Assembly: GCA_934539585.1 (NCBI GenBank)
Contig: CAKTCT010000021.1
Coordinates: 1-43,608 of the forward strand
Direction of reading: 5' to 3'
DNA: 43,608 nucleotides
Origin: an uncultured Oscillospiraceae bacterium
GTDB lineage: Bacteria; Bacillota; Clostridia; Oscillospirales; Ruminococcaceae
Part shown: piece after piece, positions 7,260 to 16,594 of the stretch
Layout: each line of letters opens with the position of its first letter
Position numbering within the stretch: the first letter of the stretch is position 1
Program-made: the position numbers and the translations under genes
The notes under the pieces: generated by a model
Seen by the model: only the letters and a program-made list of their open reading frames with translations
Databases searched by the model: none
What the model was told of the DNA's origin: nothing

Positions 7260-9584
7260 TCAGATGCCGGAATCGGGCATGGCGTCGGAGATGCAGAACA
7301 TTTTGGTCTCGCCCAGGCGCATGTCCAGGGTGAGCCGGGTGACGTTATGGCCGTAGAACCGCTTTTCGTAGACCTCAAAGGGGCTGCAGGGGCGTTTGAA
7401 GTAAATGGTCCGGGGGCCGGTGTCCTTAGCATGGACGGTGACGAAGTTTTCGTTGGCGTAGAGGCAGTCATCCTGATGTAAGAACAGGTGGCAGCCGCTG
7501 TACTCCGCCAGGGAGGCGATAAGCTCCGAGCGGAGAATCTGGGGCGCGCAGTAGACGCTGGTGAAGCCCTTGTACTGCTTCATGGCAAAGGCGGTTTTGC
7601 CGTCCATGAGGTAGCGGCCCAGGACCTCGGCTTCGGGGTCATCGATGTAGAAGCACGGGTTCGCGAAGGGCGGCTTCACCTCGCTGCCCAGCCAGACGTT
7701 GGAGTGGACGTCCCGGTCGATATAGCCGTAGCGGCGGCAGGGGTCGCCGTAGCGGAGGGCGGGGTGGTTCTCCACGATGCGGAACCGGGGGGAGCAGGTC
7801 TTATCCATGCGGCCCACCCGGAAGCCGGTGAGGCCGGTGATGTAGGCGTTGTCCATTTTCACGGACTTTTCGGGGTTGATGAAGCCGGGGGCGTAGAGCC
7901 AGATCACCGTGGCGTGGTTTTTCGCCGCCTTTTTGTGGATGGCTTCCCGCTCCGCGTCGGTGAGGCAGAAGACGTTGATCATCAGGTAGACCTTGTAGTC
8001 GGGCATATCCGGGCGGCTCATGTCGTCGTGAAAATAGTAGTCCACCGGCGCGCCGATCCGGGCCAGGTCGGAGGTGCGGTAGTAGTCCAGCATCAGGGCG
8101 TCGGTGCCGTAGGAGACGTAGTGGACGCTTTCCTGGTCGTAGATCAGGGCGATTTCGTTTTTCTTCTCCCGGGGGAAGGAAAGGGCGCGGTTGGCCACCT
8201 CCTGCTGCCGGGCAAAGAGCTTGTAGATGTCCGGGTGCCGGTAGCGGCCGCTTTCCTCCAGCTGGTCGAACCACCAGGCGAAAATCTCCTCGCAGATGTC
8301 CCGGGCGAAGTCCCGCTTCAGGGTGTCCAGGGTGTCATGGATGTCGTAAAGGCCCATGGCGTCCCGGTAGAAATCCACGTCCAGGTGGGTGCGGCTGTCC
8401 TCCTCCACCACGAAAATCTGGTTGCGGAGACGGAAGGAATCCTGCATCTCCCGCTGGGCCACGTAGCCCCCGGGCTCCCGGTTGTTGTAGACGCCGGGGG
8501 CGGCCAGGAAGTCCAGGCAGCCGGAGTTCAGGATGGGGAGGGTGGCCTCCGCCGTGGAGGCGTTGAAGAAATCGGTGCAGCCGTAGGAGCCGTAGAAGGC
8601 CCCCACCAGCTTGCCCTTGTACCGCTCTTTGAGGACCCTGGCGAAGTGGATGATGGAGTTGGCCGTGGCCCGGTGCCAGGCGTGGTAGAAGTCCGCCACC
8701 TCCGGCTTGTTGTTGGCGTTTAAGAAAACGCCCAGGTTCCCGGCGGCGGAGGGGTTCAGGTCGATGGTCTTGCCGATTTCACGGTCGGCGTTTTCAAAGT
8801 TCAGGAGGGCGTCCAGGATGGTGCGGTCCACGTGGACGAATTTCCGGTCCTCCAGCGGAGGGATGGGAGGGGCGTCGAAGGTGGCGTCCGGGTCGTTCCA
8901 GGCGCTCCGGAGGGCTTCCACGGTGGAGTATTTGTCCCGGAGGATCCGGGAGTACTCCTTCCGGAAGGCGGGACTGAAATCGGCGTAGCGGTCGTTCTTC
9001 CAATCCTCCAGGGGGTTGACGGGGTACCACTCGGAGGTGCCGCCGGCGGCCAGGAAGTAGCCGATGATCCGGTCGGCGAAGGGCAGGGTGTCCACTTCGT
9101 CGCAGAACTCCTCCAGGGCCTTTCTGCCGTCCTCCCGCCAGGCGTCGGAGCAGAGGGAGTACATCCCCGGCAGCACGTCCTTGTGGACCTCGGACATGAG
9201 GATGGCGGGCTGGTGGGAGCCATCCTGGTACTGCATCATGTCGTCGGGGTGGGCCTCCACCCAGTCCACCGGCGGGTGGAGGCCGATGCGGACGATGATG
9301 TAGGCGTCGGGGACGCATTTCAGAAGCAGCTCCGCGTCAGCTTTGAATTTTTCCATGCCGGAGGGCTCATGGCGGGAGACGCCGTTTTCGTCCACCCAGT
9401 CCCGGCCGGGGCGGAGCCAGCGGGTGTTGGTCATGAGGAAGTAAATCTTGATGCCGGCCTTCCCCAGGGCCTCCAGGTAGTCCGGCTTCTTGATCCGGGC
9501 GGTCATGGCCATGGGAGGATAGGGCCTGCCGTCGATGACGATGGTGGGCTGGCCGTTGACCCGCTGAATTTCTGCAAAGCTCAC
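7260..9584 (-). CDS. GH42-like glycoside hydrolase (clan GH-A type)
   Basis: About 774 residues, cytosolic (no signal peptide), apparently acting on the oligosaccharide imported by the adjacent ABC transporter. The N-terminal half is a TIM barrel: DGRPYPPMAMTARI, the IIVRIGLHPP strand, and AAGGTSEWYPV with a candidate acid/base glutamate near residue 185. A second acidic cluster, FVVEEDSRTHLD (Glu394/395), is a candidate for the nucleophile. A Rossmann-like domain resembling the GH42 trimerisation domain follows (KNEIALIYDQESVHYV, then DYKVYLMINVFCLTDAERE), and then a beta-rich tail. I place the start at the GTG at 9584 because AGAGGTG lies 6 nt upstream; an ATG at 9623 has no ribosome site and overlaps a stem-loop. 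The family assignment is by fold pattern, not certain. Confidence 0.75.
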   Translation of the reverse strand: MSFAEIQRVNGQPTIVIDGRPYPPMAMTARIKKPDYLEALGKAGIKIYFLMTNTRWLRPGRDWVDENGVSRHEPSGMEKFKADAELLLKCVPDAYIIVRIGLHPPVDWVEAHPDDMMQYQDGSHQPAILMSEVHKDVLPGMYSLCSDAWREDGRKALEEFCDEVDTLPFADRIIGYFLAAGGTSEWYPVNPLEDWKNDRYADFSPAFRKEYSRILRDKYSTVEALRSAWNDPDATFDAPPIPPLEDRKFVHVDRTILDALLNFENADREIGKTIDLNPSAAGNLGVFLNANNKPEVADFYHAWHRATANSIIHFARVLKERYKGKLVGAFYGSYGCTDFFNASTAEATLPILNSGCLDFLAAPGVYNNREPGGYVAQREMQDSFRLRNQIFVVEEDSRTHLDVDFYRDAMGLYDIHDTLDTLKRDFARDICEEIFAWWFDQLEESGRYRHPDIYKLFARQQEVANRALSFPREKKNEIALIYDQESVHYVSYGTDALMLDYYRTSDLARIGAPVDYYFHDDMSRPDMPDYKVYLMINVFCLTDAEREAIHKKAAKNHATVIWLYAPGFINPEKSVKMDNAYITGLTGFRVGRMDKTCSPRFRIVENHPALRYGDPCRRYGYIDRDVHSNVWLGSEVKPPFANPCFYIDDPEAEVLGRYLMDGKTAFAMKQYKGFTSVYCAPQILRSELIASLAEYSGCHLFLHQDDCLYANENFVTVHAKDTGPRTIYFKRPCSPFEVYEKRFYGHNVTRLTLDMRLGETKMFCISDAMPDSGI

Positions 9585-9608
9585 AAAAAACACCTCTTTC
9601 TTAGAGAG

Positions 9609-9635
9609 AGCCCGACTCCGCAAGGGGGCCGGGCT
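9609..9635 (-). other. Intercistronic stem-loop
   Basis: AGCCCG (9609-9614) pairs with CGGGCT (9630-9635), with further GG/CC pairing inside. It lies between permease and hydrolase genes with no T-run after it, so it is more likely an mRNA-stabilising or attenuating stem than a full terminator. Confidence 0.5.
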
Positions 9636-9655
9636 TTGGAAAATGGGAGGATGGA

Positions 9656-10546
9656 TTATTCTTTCACAGATCCGATGACGATTCCCTTGATGAAGAACCG
9701 CTGGAGGAAGGGGTACACCAGCAGAATGGGGACGATGGAGAGGAAAAGCTGGGCGGAGCGCATGGTCTTTTCGTTGAGGGAGACCAGGGCGGCCAGCTGT
9801 TCCGGGGTCATGTTGGTCAGATTCTTGTTGCTGTTCAGAATCTGGGTGGCCAGGTAGGTGGCCATGGGGTAGTTGGTGGTGCTGTTCATGTAGAACATGC
9901 CGTCGAACCAGGCGTTCCAGTGGCCGATCATGGAGAAAAGCAGCAGAGACGCCAGGCTTGGCAGGGACATGGGCAGGAAGATCTGGAACAGAATCCGCCA
10001 GTGTGACGCGCCGTCGATGGAGGCGGCCTCCTCAATGGCATGGGGCAGGCCCCGGAAGAAGTTCATCATGATGATGACGTTCCAGATGTTCACGGCGCCG
10101 GGGAGGATCAGGACCCAGAAGCTGTCCAGCAGGCCCAGCTGCTTGATGACCATGTAGGTGGGGATCAGGCCGCCGCCGATGAACATGGTGATGGCGAAGT
10201 AGACCATGTAGATGTTCCGCTTGCTGAAGTTCACCGAGGATTTGGACAGAGGGTAGGCCGTCAGGACGATGAGGATCATGTTCACCGCGGAGCCGATGAT
10301 CACCCGCAGGACGGAAATCCACACGGAGTGGAAGAAGTCGGGCTTCCGCATCAGGTAGGCGTAGGCTTCCCAGGAGAAATCCACCGGGTAGAAGCTGACC
10401 TTGCCTGCGGCCGCCGCCGCCGAGCTGGACAGGGACACCGCGAAGATGTGGAGGATGGGGAACACGCAGACCAGAGTCACCAGGGTCAGCAGGACGTAGT
10501 TGAAAACGTTGAAGACCACGCGGGATCTGGTGTCTTTGATTTTCAT
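9656..10546 (-). CDS. Carbohydrate ABC transporter permease (LplC/YtcP type)
   Basis: A 296-residue inner-membrane permease of the CUT1 family. There are six predicted membrane segments, the first at YVLLTLVTLVCVFPILHIFAVSL. The EAA loop that contacts the ATPase reads IEEAASIDGASHWRILFQIFLP. A C-terminal KGIVIGSVKE tail is typical of the LplC/YtcP group, which transports complex oligosaccharides. The ATG at 10546 follows GGGGAGG. It pairs with the LplB-type permease 16 bp upstream and the lipoprotein binding protein. No ATPase gene is in the operon, so a shared MsmK-like ATPase elsewhere is expected. Confidence 0.94.
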   Translation of the reverse strand: MKIKDTRSRVVFNVFNYVLLTLVTLVCVFPILHIFAVSLSSSAAAAAGKVSFYPVDFSWEAYAYLMRKPDFFHSVWISVLRVIIGSAVNMILIVLTAYPLSKSSVNFSKRNIYMVYFAITMFIGGGLIPTYMVIKQLGLLDSFWVLILPGAVNIWNVIIMMNFFRGLPHAIEEAASIDGASHWRILFQIFLPMSLPSLASLLLFSMIGHWNAWFDGMFYMNSTTNYPMATYLATQILNSNKNLTNMTPEQLAALVSLNEKTMRSAQLFLSIVPILLVYPFLQRFFIKGIVIGSVKE

Positions 10547-10562
10547 ACAGCCGCCTCCCCTC

Positions 10563-11501
10563 TTAAAATACCCGGTAGTCCGTGACCTTGTAGGCAATCA
10601 GGTAGGACGCGCCCACAAAGACCATGGAGACTACCGACTTGAACAGTCCGGCCGCCGCCGCCGCGGAATACTGGGTGGAAACGATGCCCAGGCGGTAGAC
10701 GAAGGTGTCCAGAATGTCCACGGTCTTTTCCACGATGGGGTTATAGAGGATGAAAATCTGCTCGAAGCCGGCGTTGAGGATGCCGCCCAGGCCCAGGATG
10801 GTCAGCAGGACCACCATGGAGGCGATGCTGGGAAGGGTGATCTTGGTCAGCTGCTTGATCCGGCCTGCGCCGTCCACCATAGCCGCCTCGTAGAGGGTAG
10901 GGTCCACGTTGGTGATGGCCGCCAGGAACAGGATCATGTTGTAGCCCACGCCCTTCCAGACGTCGGAGACGATGACGATGGGCCGGAACCAGGTGTTGCT
11001 GACCAAAAAGGCGATGGGCTCCCCGCCCAGGGCCTGGATGGCGTTGTTGATGGCGCCGTCGTAGGAGAAAATCTCAATGACCATGCCGCCCAGGATCGCC
11101 CAGGAGAAGAAATAGGGCACGAACACCACGGTCTGGACAAAGCGCTTGAAATGGCGGCCCGCCAGCTCATTTAAGAGCAGGGCCAGGATCAGGGGGACCA
11201 GGATGTTCAGGATGATCTTGAAAAAGGCGATGATAAAGGTGTTGCGGAAGGACGACCAGAAGCTGGGGATGGAGAAGATGTACTTAAACTGCTCAAACCC
11301 CACCCACTGGGACTTGGTGAAGCCCAGAAGGGGCTTGAAGTTCTGGAAGGCCATGACCAGGCCCCCCAGGGGCAGGTAGGAAAAGATGAAGGTCAGGATC
11401 ACGGCGGGGATCAGCATGACGTGAAGGGGACCGGTGCGGTTCAGCTTCGCGCGCTTTTTGCGGATGGCCCGGCGCTCTGCTGCGAGAGACTGTTTGGACA
11501 T
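10563..11501 (-). CDS. Carbohydrate ABC transporter permease (LplB type)
   Basis: A 312-residue CUT1 permease. A basic N-terminus (AERRAIRKKRAKLNRTG) precedes the first membrane segment LHVMLIPAVILTFIFSYLPLGG, followed by FQNFKPLLGFTKSQWVGFEQF, which is characteristic of LplB/YtcQ partners. The ATPase-contact loop is YEAAMVDGAGRIKQLTKITLP. The ATG at 11501 has AGGAGGAACC upstream. It heterodimerises with the downstream permease. It sits after the binding-protein gene, with a stem-loop between that probably keeps the binding protein more abundant. Confidence 0.94.
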   Translation of the reverse strand: MSKQSLAAERRAIRKKRAKLNRTGPLHVMLIPAVILTFIFSYLPLGGLVMAFQNFKPLLGFTKSQWVGFEQFKYIFSIPSFWSSFRNTFIIAFFKIILNILVPLILALLLNELAGRHFKRFVQTVVFVPYFFSWAILGGMVIEIFSYDGAINNAIQALGGEPIAFLVSNTWFRPIVIVSDVWKGVGYNMILFLAAITNVDPTLYEAAMVDGAGRIKQLTKITLPSIASMVVLLTILGLGGILNAGFEQIFILYNPIVEKTVDILDTFVYRLGIVSTQYSAAAAAGLFKSVVSMVFVGASYLIAYKVTDYRVF

Positions 11502-11526
11502 GAAGGGTTCCTCCTATCCGAAAGGA

Positions 11527-11551
11527 GCCCGATAACGGGACGTTACCGGGC
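11527..11551 (-). other. Stem-loop between binding-protein and permease genes
   Basis: An 11-bp stem (GCCCGATAACG / CGTTACCGGGC, one G-T pair) with a 3-nt loop and no T-run. The position is typical of stems that protect the binding-protein mRNA and lower permease expression. Confidence 0.7.
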
Positions 11552-11569
11552 ATCCAATGGGAAGACGTT

Positions 11570-13318
11570 TTATTTGCTCTGATACCACTCGTTGACTTCT
11601 TTGCCAATGTCGTCGCCGCCCAGGGATTTCCACTGGGAGACGTAGTTGTCAAAGTCGCTGATGGGGGTCTCGCCCATGATCATGCTCAGGAAGGTGGAGT
11701 CGCGGAGCTTCTCCATCTCGCCGGACTTGGTGATCATCGAGGGGGTGGTGACGTACACTTCGTTGTACTGCTTTTCAGCGCCCTGATAGAGCTCTTCCAT
11801 CTTGGCAACGCCGCCGTTGGGGTCCAGACGGCTCAGGTAGAAGCCCCAGATAGAGGGATCGTCGCTGCCTTCTTCGGTCTGGACATAAGCGTTCCAGCAG
11901 CCCCAGAATTCTTCGTTGTTGGGAGCGGTGTCCAGATCCAGAGTGGTGTCGCGGGCTTCCCGCTTTGCGGAGATGTAGTTGTAGTTCGTAATCAGAGAGG
12001 TGGGATCGTAAATGCGGTAGGGCAGCCAGAGGTACACATGGGAGTGCATCTCCAGAAGTTCTTCATCGGAAGCGTTCTTTTGCCAATCGGGGTTGGCGGT
12101 CTCGCGGTTATATTCCATGGACCAGTTCATCATCTTGAACAGAGCCTCGGGGTTCTTGAAGTCCCGGCTGACGACAGTGAACTGATTGATGGGATACCGG
12201 GGAACCATGACCTTGGGGGTCTCGCCGTCCTTGGTCAGGGTGGGGCCCACGACCCACTCGGCGCTGGGATCGTTCTTCTTGTTGTCGTTCAGCGGCCAGT
12301 TGGGGATCCACCAGGAGCCGAAGACGATGGCGTACTTGCCGGCCACGATGTCGGAGACCACCTGGGCGTCGGCGGCCCAGACGTTCTGAGCGGCGAAGTC
12401 CTTGGCGAAGTAGCCCTTGTTGTACCACTCGTTGAGCTTGGTCAGGGAGTCCTTCAGCTCGGGCTGGATGCCGGCGTACTGGAGGGTGCCGGTGCCGTCG
12501 TCGTACCAGCCGGAGGCCCAGCTCTCATATGCGTGGAACACGGGGCTGAAGTCGGCTAAGCCTGCGTCGATGTAGTATTTGTTGGCGGGGAGGACGGGGT
12601 CGCCGGTCTTGCCGTTGCCGTCCAGGTCCAGGGTCAGGAGCTTGTCGCAGAGGGCTTCAAACTCGGCGATGGTGGTGGGCAGCTGGTCGTAGCTTTCGAT
12701 GCCCGCCTCTTTCAGCTTGGTCATGTTGTAGTAGGTCTGGCTGGTGACCTGGGCGGGGTAGGTGCTGTTGGGCAGGCCGTAGATTTTGCCGTCCTTGGTG
12801 CCGGCGGCGATGACCTCGCCGTCGTAGTTGACCACGCCTTTGATGGCGTCGTTGGCGTAGGTGTTGTAGGCGTCGGTGAGATCGCCCAGGCCGCCCTGCT
12901 CATACAGGTCCTGGAACTGGTTGGGGGAGAGCATCATGATGTCGGGAAGGTTCCCGGCGGCCAGCTCCGCGCCGAACTTGGAGTCGTACTGGTCGCTGTT
13001 GACGATCCAGCTGTATTTCAGGTCGATGTTGAAAAGCTCCTTGAACTTTTTCACCGCAGTGGCGGTTTCGGGGGTGACGCTGTCGGGGGTCTCGGGGTCC
13101 TCGGAATCCCGGTAGCCCAGGACGATGTTGATGGTGACGGGCTCGTCATACTTTTCGTGGAGAAGCTCGTCCGTGGTCTTCTGGGTGTCGCCGGTGGATG
13201 CGGGAGTCGAAGCGGTTCCGCCGGAAGGAGTGGAGCTGGTGTTTCCATTGCCGCCGCAGCCGGCCAGAGCGCTGGCGCAGAGAACGCCGGCCAGAATCAT
13301 GGAGAGGGTTCTTTTCAT
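11570..13318 (-). CDS. Extracellular sugar-binding lipoprotein (LplA-like)
   Basis: A 582-residue family 1 solute-binding protein anchored outside the membrane. The signal peptide MKRTLSMILAGVLCASALAGCGG ends in the lipobox LAGC, with the cysteine at residue 20. It is followed by an S/T/G-rich linker (NGNTSSTPSGGTASTPAS). The mature part has SBP features (KKFKELFNIDLKYSWI, then GNLPDIMMLSPNQFQDLYEQGGLGDLT) and is long, as in the LplA/YtcQ group that binds larger oligosaccharides. DLDGNGKTGD resembles a calcium-binding loop. It is preceded by AGGAGG and a TATAAT -10. It delivers substrate to the two downstream permeases. Confidence 0.94.
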   Translation of the reverse strand: MKRTLSMILAGVLCASALAGCGGNGNTSSTPSGGTASTPASTGDTQKTTDELLHEKYDEPVTINIVLGYRDSEDPETPDSVTPETATAVKKFKELFNIDLKYSWIVNSDQYDSKFGAELAAGNLPDIMMLSPNQFQDLYEQGGLGDLTDAYNTYANDAIKGVVNYDGEVIAAGTKDGKIYGLPNSTYPAQVTSQTYYNMTKLKEAGIESYDQLPTTIAEFEALCDKLLTLDLDGNGKTGDPVLPANKYYIDAGLADFSPVFHAYESWASGWYDDGTGTLQYAGIQPELKDSLTKLNEWYNKGYFAKDFAAQNVWAADAQVVSDIVAGKYAIVFGSWWIPNWPLNDNKKNDPSAEWVVGPTLTKDGETPKVMVPRYPINQFTVVSRDFKNPEALFKMMNWSMEYNRETANPDWQKNASDEELLEMHSHVYLWLPYRIYDPTSLITNYNYISAKREARDTTLDLDTAPNNEEFWGCWNAYVQTEEGSDDPSIWGFYLSRLDPNGGVAKMEELYQGAEKQYNEVYVTTPSMITKSGEMEKLRDSTFLSMIMGETPISDFDNYVSQWKSLGGDDIGKEVNEWYQSK

Positions 13319-13368
13319 ACAAATAGCCTCCTGTCATATTGTTAAGGAACTTGTTTCCCATTGATTGT

Positions 13369-13374
13369 ATTATA
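13369..13374 (-). promoter_or_regulatory. -10 element of the transporter operon
   Basis: TATAAT on the minus strand (13374-13369) about 50 bp before the binding-protein start. No good -35 lies 17 bp upstream (TGTTAT is the best). This is what is expected of a promoter that needs an activator, presumably the AraC-type response regulator encoded just upstream. Confidence 0.55.
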
Positions 13375-13437
13375 GCAAACATCAACAAAACATAACAGGA
13401 ACGTTTATCCGCAAAAGGGGGAATTTTGTACTGGATT

Positions 13438-14724
13438 CTAATTTTCCGTGAACTTTTTGCCCTCTTTTCGGTATTGTGCCGGAGAAACGCCCACCACCTC
13501 GGAGAACACCTTCCGGAAGTAGCGCTCGTCGTCGTAGCCCACCTGCAGGGCCACGTCCTGGATGGAATACTGGGTCTCGGTGAGGAGCTGTTTGGCGTGC
13601 TCCACCCGAAGGGCGCGGAGGTAGCTGACGAAGCTCTTGCCGGTGATCTCCTTGAAGCCCGCGCTGAAAAAGCTCTTGCTCATGGCGGTCATCTGGAGCA
13701 TGGCCGGGAGGTCCAGGTTCTGCATATAGTGGGCATCGATGTACTGGATGGCCCGGCGGAAGATGCCGGCGGTGCTGTCCTCGGGCTGGAGGCAGACGGC
13801 GGTGCTCTGCCGGAGGTCGGAAAACCAGTTCTGCCACTGGTACCACCAGCGGAGAGCGGCGGTCTGGGTGAAATATTCCTCCACCTGGAGCTTCCGGTAG
13901 GAGGCGCATTTCAGAAAGGGCTGGTAGAAAAAGACCAGCAACTCCTCACGGCTCAGGGCCAGGGCGGGGATGCGGCGGCAGATGTCCTTGTACCGGGCGT
14001 CATCCAGAATCCACTCGGTGCCCTGGAGCTCCGCGGCCAGAAGGTCCCGCTTGTCGTAGGCGGGCTCGATGGGCTCATAGCGGCAGAAGTAGCTCTGCTG
14101 GCCCCGGTGGTAGGTGTAGAACAGCACCTTATCCAGGAAGGTCCGGAGGAAGGACACGGCGTCCCGGTAATAGACCCCCTGGAGGCCGATGACCTCGATG
14201 CGGAGGAAGCCCTCCGGGACCTCGCCGTCCTCCGCCAGCCAGACGCCGTCGTCCAGGGCCTGGCCGGCGTCGGCGGGGGTCCCCTCCCCTTCCGCCCGGC
14301 AGAGGAACCGGACGGTATCCCGCTGGAACTGCCGGACGCCGGACTGGGCGGAAAGGCGCTTCAGTATCCCTTCCAGAATCTCGCCGAAGTTTTCCTTTTC
14401 GATCCGGGTCTTGGTGATGTAATCCACCACCCCCAGGCGCATGGCCTGCTGGATGTAGTCGAAGTTCTGGTGCATGGTCATGACGATGATGCGGAGCTCC
14501 GGGTACTTCTCCCGGACGGCCTGGAGAAACTCCATGCCGGAAAGGCCGGGCATGGAAAGGTCGGTGATCATCACGTCCACCGGGTGGGAATCCAGAAATT
14601 CCAGGGCGGCCCGGCCGTTTTCCGCCTCGCCCACCACCTCCATGCCGTACTTTTCCCAATCGGCAAGGCGCAGAATCTCGCTCCGCACGATTTTCTCGTC
14701 GTCAACGATCAAAATCTTTCGCAT
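13438..14724 (-). CDS. Response regulator, AraC-type DNA-binding (YesN-like)
   Basis: A 428-residue protein. The receiver domain (1-120) has the acidic pair D8/D9, phosphoacceptor D55 (VMITDLSMPG), T83 and K105. A middle region of about 190 residues is of the YesN type. The C-terminal HTH_18 domain (about 325-425) includes YMQNLDLPAMLQMTAMSKSF and the second helix pair SIQDVALQVGYDDERYFRKVF, ending in SPAQYRKEGKKF. The ATG at 14724 follows AAAGGAGAG and lies inside the kinase gene (23-bp overlap), so the two proteins are co-produced. It likely activates the transporter operon, whose promoter lacks a -35. Confidence 0.95.
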   Translation of the reverse strand: MRKILIVDDEKIVRSEILRLADWEKYGMEVVGEAENGRAALEFLDSHPVDVMITDLSMPGLSGMEFLQAVREKYPELRIIVMTMHQNFDYIQQAMRLGVVDYITKTRIEKENFGEILEGILKRLSAQSGVRQFQRDTVRFLCRAEGEGTPADAGQALDDGVWLAEDGEVPEGFLRIEVIGLQGVYYRDAVSFLRTFLDKVLFYTYHRGQQSYFCRYEPIEPAYDKRDLLAAELQGTEWILDDARYKDICRRIPALALSREELLVFFYQPFLKCASYRKLQVEEYFTQTAALRWWYQWQNWFSDLRQSTAVCLQPEDSTAGIFRRAIQYIDAHYMQNLDLPAMLQMTAMSKSFFSAGFKEITGKSFVSYLRALRVEHAKQLLTETQYSIQDVALQVGYDDERYFRKVFSEVVGVSPAQYRKEGKKFTEN

Positions 14725-16420
14725 AGTACTCTCCTTTGCTGAATGGGATGACGATCTCCACCAGGTTTTCCCCGTTTTCCACGGAAACGTTGAACTCATA
14801 AGCCCCGGGGAACCGGGCTTCCAGCATCTGGACCACGTACTGGATGCCGATGCCGTTGCTGGACAGGTCCTTGGCGGAGCGGAGAATTTCCTCCATCTTT
14901 TCAACATCCAAGGGAAGGCCGCCGTTGGCGATGCAGATGCGGATCTTCCCCGCCGGGGTCAGCCCGGCGCTTAAAGTGATGCGGCCCCGGCCCTCCAGGC
15001 CGTGAAGAATGGCGTTTTCCACCAGGGGCTGCAAGATGAACCGGGGCATCTCGCTCTGGAGCATGGGGGCCGGGAGGGCAATCTTCGTCTCGTACTCGAT
15101 GTCGTACTTCATCTTTTGCAGGAGGATGTAGTCGCTGACGGCGTCCAGCTCGCTCTGGAGGGTGGTGACGCGGTTCTTTTCCATATTATACATCAGCAGC
15201 CGGTTGAAGGCGGAGAGGAAGTCGTAGACGTCCCGGTAGCCCTTGTCCTCGGCGTACCACCGGAGGGTGTCCAGGGTGTTGTTGATGAAATGGGGGTTCA
15301 TCTTGGAGAACAGCTGCCTGATCTCCAGCCGGGAGCGCTCCTGCTCCTGGCGCTGGGCCAGCTGGATCAGGCTTTCGATGCGCTCCTTGGTCCGCTCGAA
15401 GTACTCGAAGTTCTGGTCGAACTCCCGGACGTGGATGGTGCGGATGTTGGCTTCCAGGTCGTTGTTGGCGATGTTCTGGAGGTTCTGCTCAAAAAGGCGG
15501 AGGGGCTTGTACACCGTCCGCCAGATGATCCCGGCGGCCAGGATGCCCAGTATCACGGCGGCCAGGCCGGAGATGATGAAGCCCTTGCTCATGGCGTAGA
15601 GGTACAGATTGTAGGACCGGGTGGGGACAAAGACCTGAAGGCTCCAGCCGGACCAGCCGGTTTCCTGGTAGGTCTGGTACCTGCCGGGGTCGCGGAAGTC
15701 CGAGGAGGCCGGAAGGGTCTGGAACCGGGGAATCCTCTCCTCGTCGGAGGTGTAAATGACGCTGCCGGTGTCGGACAGGACGGTGTAGACCGCTCCCAGG
15801 CTGTCCAGAATCCGGGAGGAGATGTCGTCCAGCTGGCGGAAGCCGGACTCGATGTGCATCAGGACGTCCGGGGCGGCGGGGACGGTCATTTTCCGGCTCA
15901 GGGAGATGACCGAATAGTCGCTGACCCGGGAGCCGGTGGTGTGGGGGCCGTAGTAGGTGATGACGTTCTGGGTGGTCAGCCGCAGCTCCTCCCCGGGGAG
16001 GCGGGTGGACAGCAGCGAGGAGGAGTTGATCTTCCGGAGGCTGCCGTCGGGGTCCTGGGTAAACAGGGTGATGTTGCTGATGTTGGGGTTGGAGGCTTCG
16101 TAGACCGTCAGCTGCTCCCGGATGTACTGGAGGGCGTTGACCTGGTCCACCTCGGTGGACTGGGAGTTCAGAACGGTGCGGAGGTTTTTGTCGATCTGCT
16201 CGTCGGTGGCGATCTGCTGGGAGATGTACTTCAGGCTGTCCATCAGGACGTCCATGTTGCCCTTGATCTGGCTCAGCTCCCGCTGGATGAGGACGTTGGT
16301 GTTTTCCCGGTAGAGCCGGTTGACCTGGGAGCTGGTGAAGACCCAGAGCAGGAGCAGCGGAATGACAAAGGCGATGCCCAGAAGCAGGCGGAGGCGGGTT
16401 TTCAGGGACAAGGTTTTCAT
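14702..16420 (-). CDS. Sensor histidine kinase (YesM/LytS type)
   Basis: A 572-residue membrane kinase. Transmembrane helix 1 is LLLGIAFVIPLLLLWVFTS (about 13-31). It is followed by an extracellular dCache-like sensor region of about 250 residues, then helix 2 (GFIISGLAAVILGILAAGIIW) and a HAMP linker (KPLRLFEQNLQNIANNDLEANI). The His_kinase domain FSKMNPHFINNTLDTLRWY carries the phosphorylated His near residue 377. The ATPase domain includes RFILQPLVENAILHG (N box) and SNGIGIQYV (G box). Its own consensus promoter is at 16465-16493. It probably senses an extracellular sugar or the loaded binding protein. Confidence 0.95.
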   Translation of the reverse strand: MKTLSLKTRLRLLLGIAFVIPLLLLWVFTSSQVNRLYRENTNVLIQRELSQIKGNMDVLMDSLKYISQQIATDEQIDKNLRTVLNSQSTEVDQVNALQYIREQLTVYEASNPNISNITLFTQDPDGSLRKINSSSLLSTRLPGEELRLTTQNVITYYGPHTTGSRVSDYSVISLSRKMTVPAAPDVLMHIESGFRQLDDISSRILDSLGAVYTVLSDTGSVIYTSDEERIPRFQTLPASSDFRDPGRYQTYQETGWSGWSLQVFVPTRSYNLYLYAMSKGFIISGLAAVILGILAAGIIWRTVYKPLRLFEQNLQNIANNDLEANIRTIHVREFDQNFEYFERTKERIESLIQLAQRQEQERSRLEIRQLFSKMNPHFINNTLDTLRWYAEDKGYRDVYDFLSAFNRLLMYNMEKNRVTTLQSELDAVSDYILLQKMKYDIEYETKIALPAPMLQSEMPRFILQPLVENAILHGLEGRGRITLSAGLTPAGKIRICIANGGLPLDVEKMEEILRSAKDLSSNGIGIQYVVQMLEARFPGAYEFNVSVENGENLVEIVIPFSKGEYYAKDFDR

Positions 16421-16464
16421 AGGTGGTCTCCTTTGGAGATTCCGGCGGTTTTCGTCTAGTTTCT

Positions 16465-16493
16465 AGTATAAACACATTTCGATTTGTTGTCAA
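16465..16493 (-). promoter_or_regulatory. Two-component operon promoter
   Basis: Minus strand TTGACA (16493-16488), 17 bp, TATACT (16470-16465), 45 bp before the kinase start. Strong near-consensus promoter. Confidence 0.85.
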
Positions 16494-16553
16494 TTTATTT
16501 CCATATTACGGAAGTCTTTTGTGCAACCTGTCCCGGGCGGCCCGGATTTCCGG

Positions 16554-16590
16554 CAAAAAAACCGCCTCCGGAGGGGTTCCGGGGGCGGCG
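16554..16590 (-). terminator. Terminator after hxlR-type gene
   Basis: A GC-rich stem (CCGCCTCCGGA with TTCCGGGGGCGG, few mismatches) is followed on the minus strand by a run of seven T. It separates the HxlR gene from the kinase promoter. Confidence 0.85.
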
Positions 16591-16594
16591 GGGG

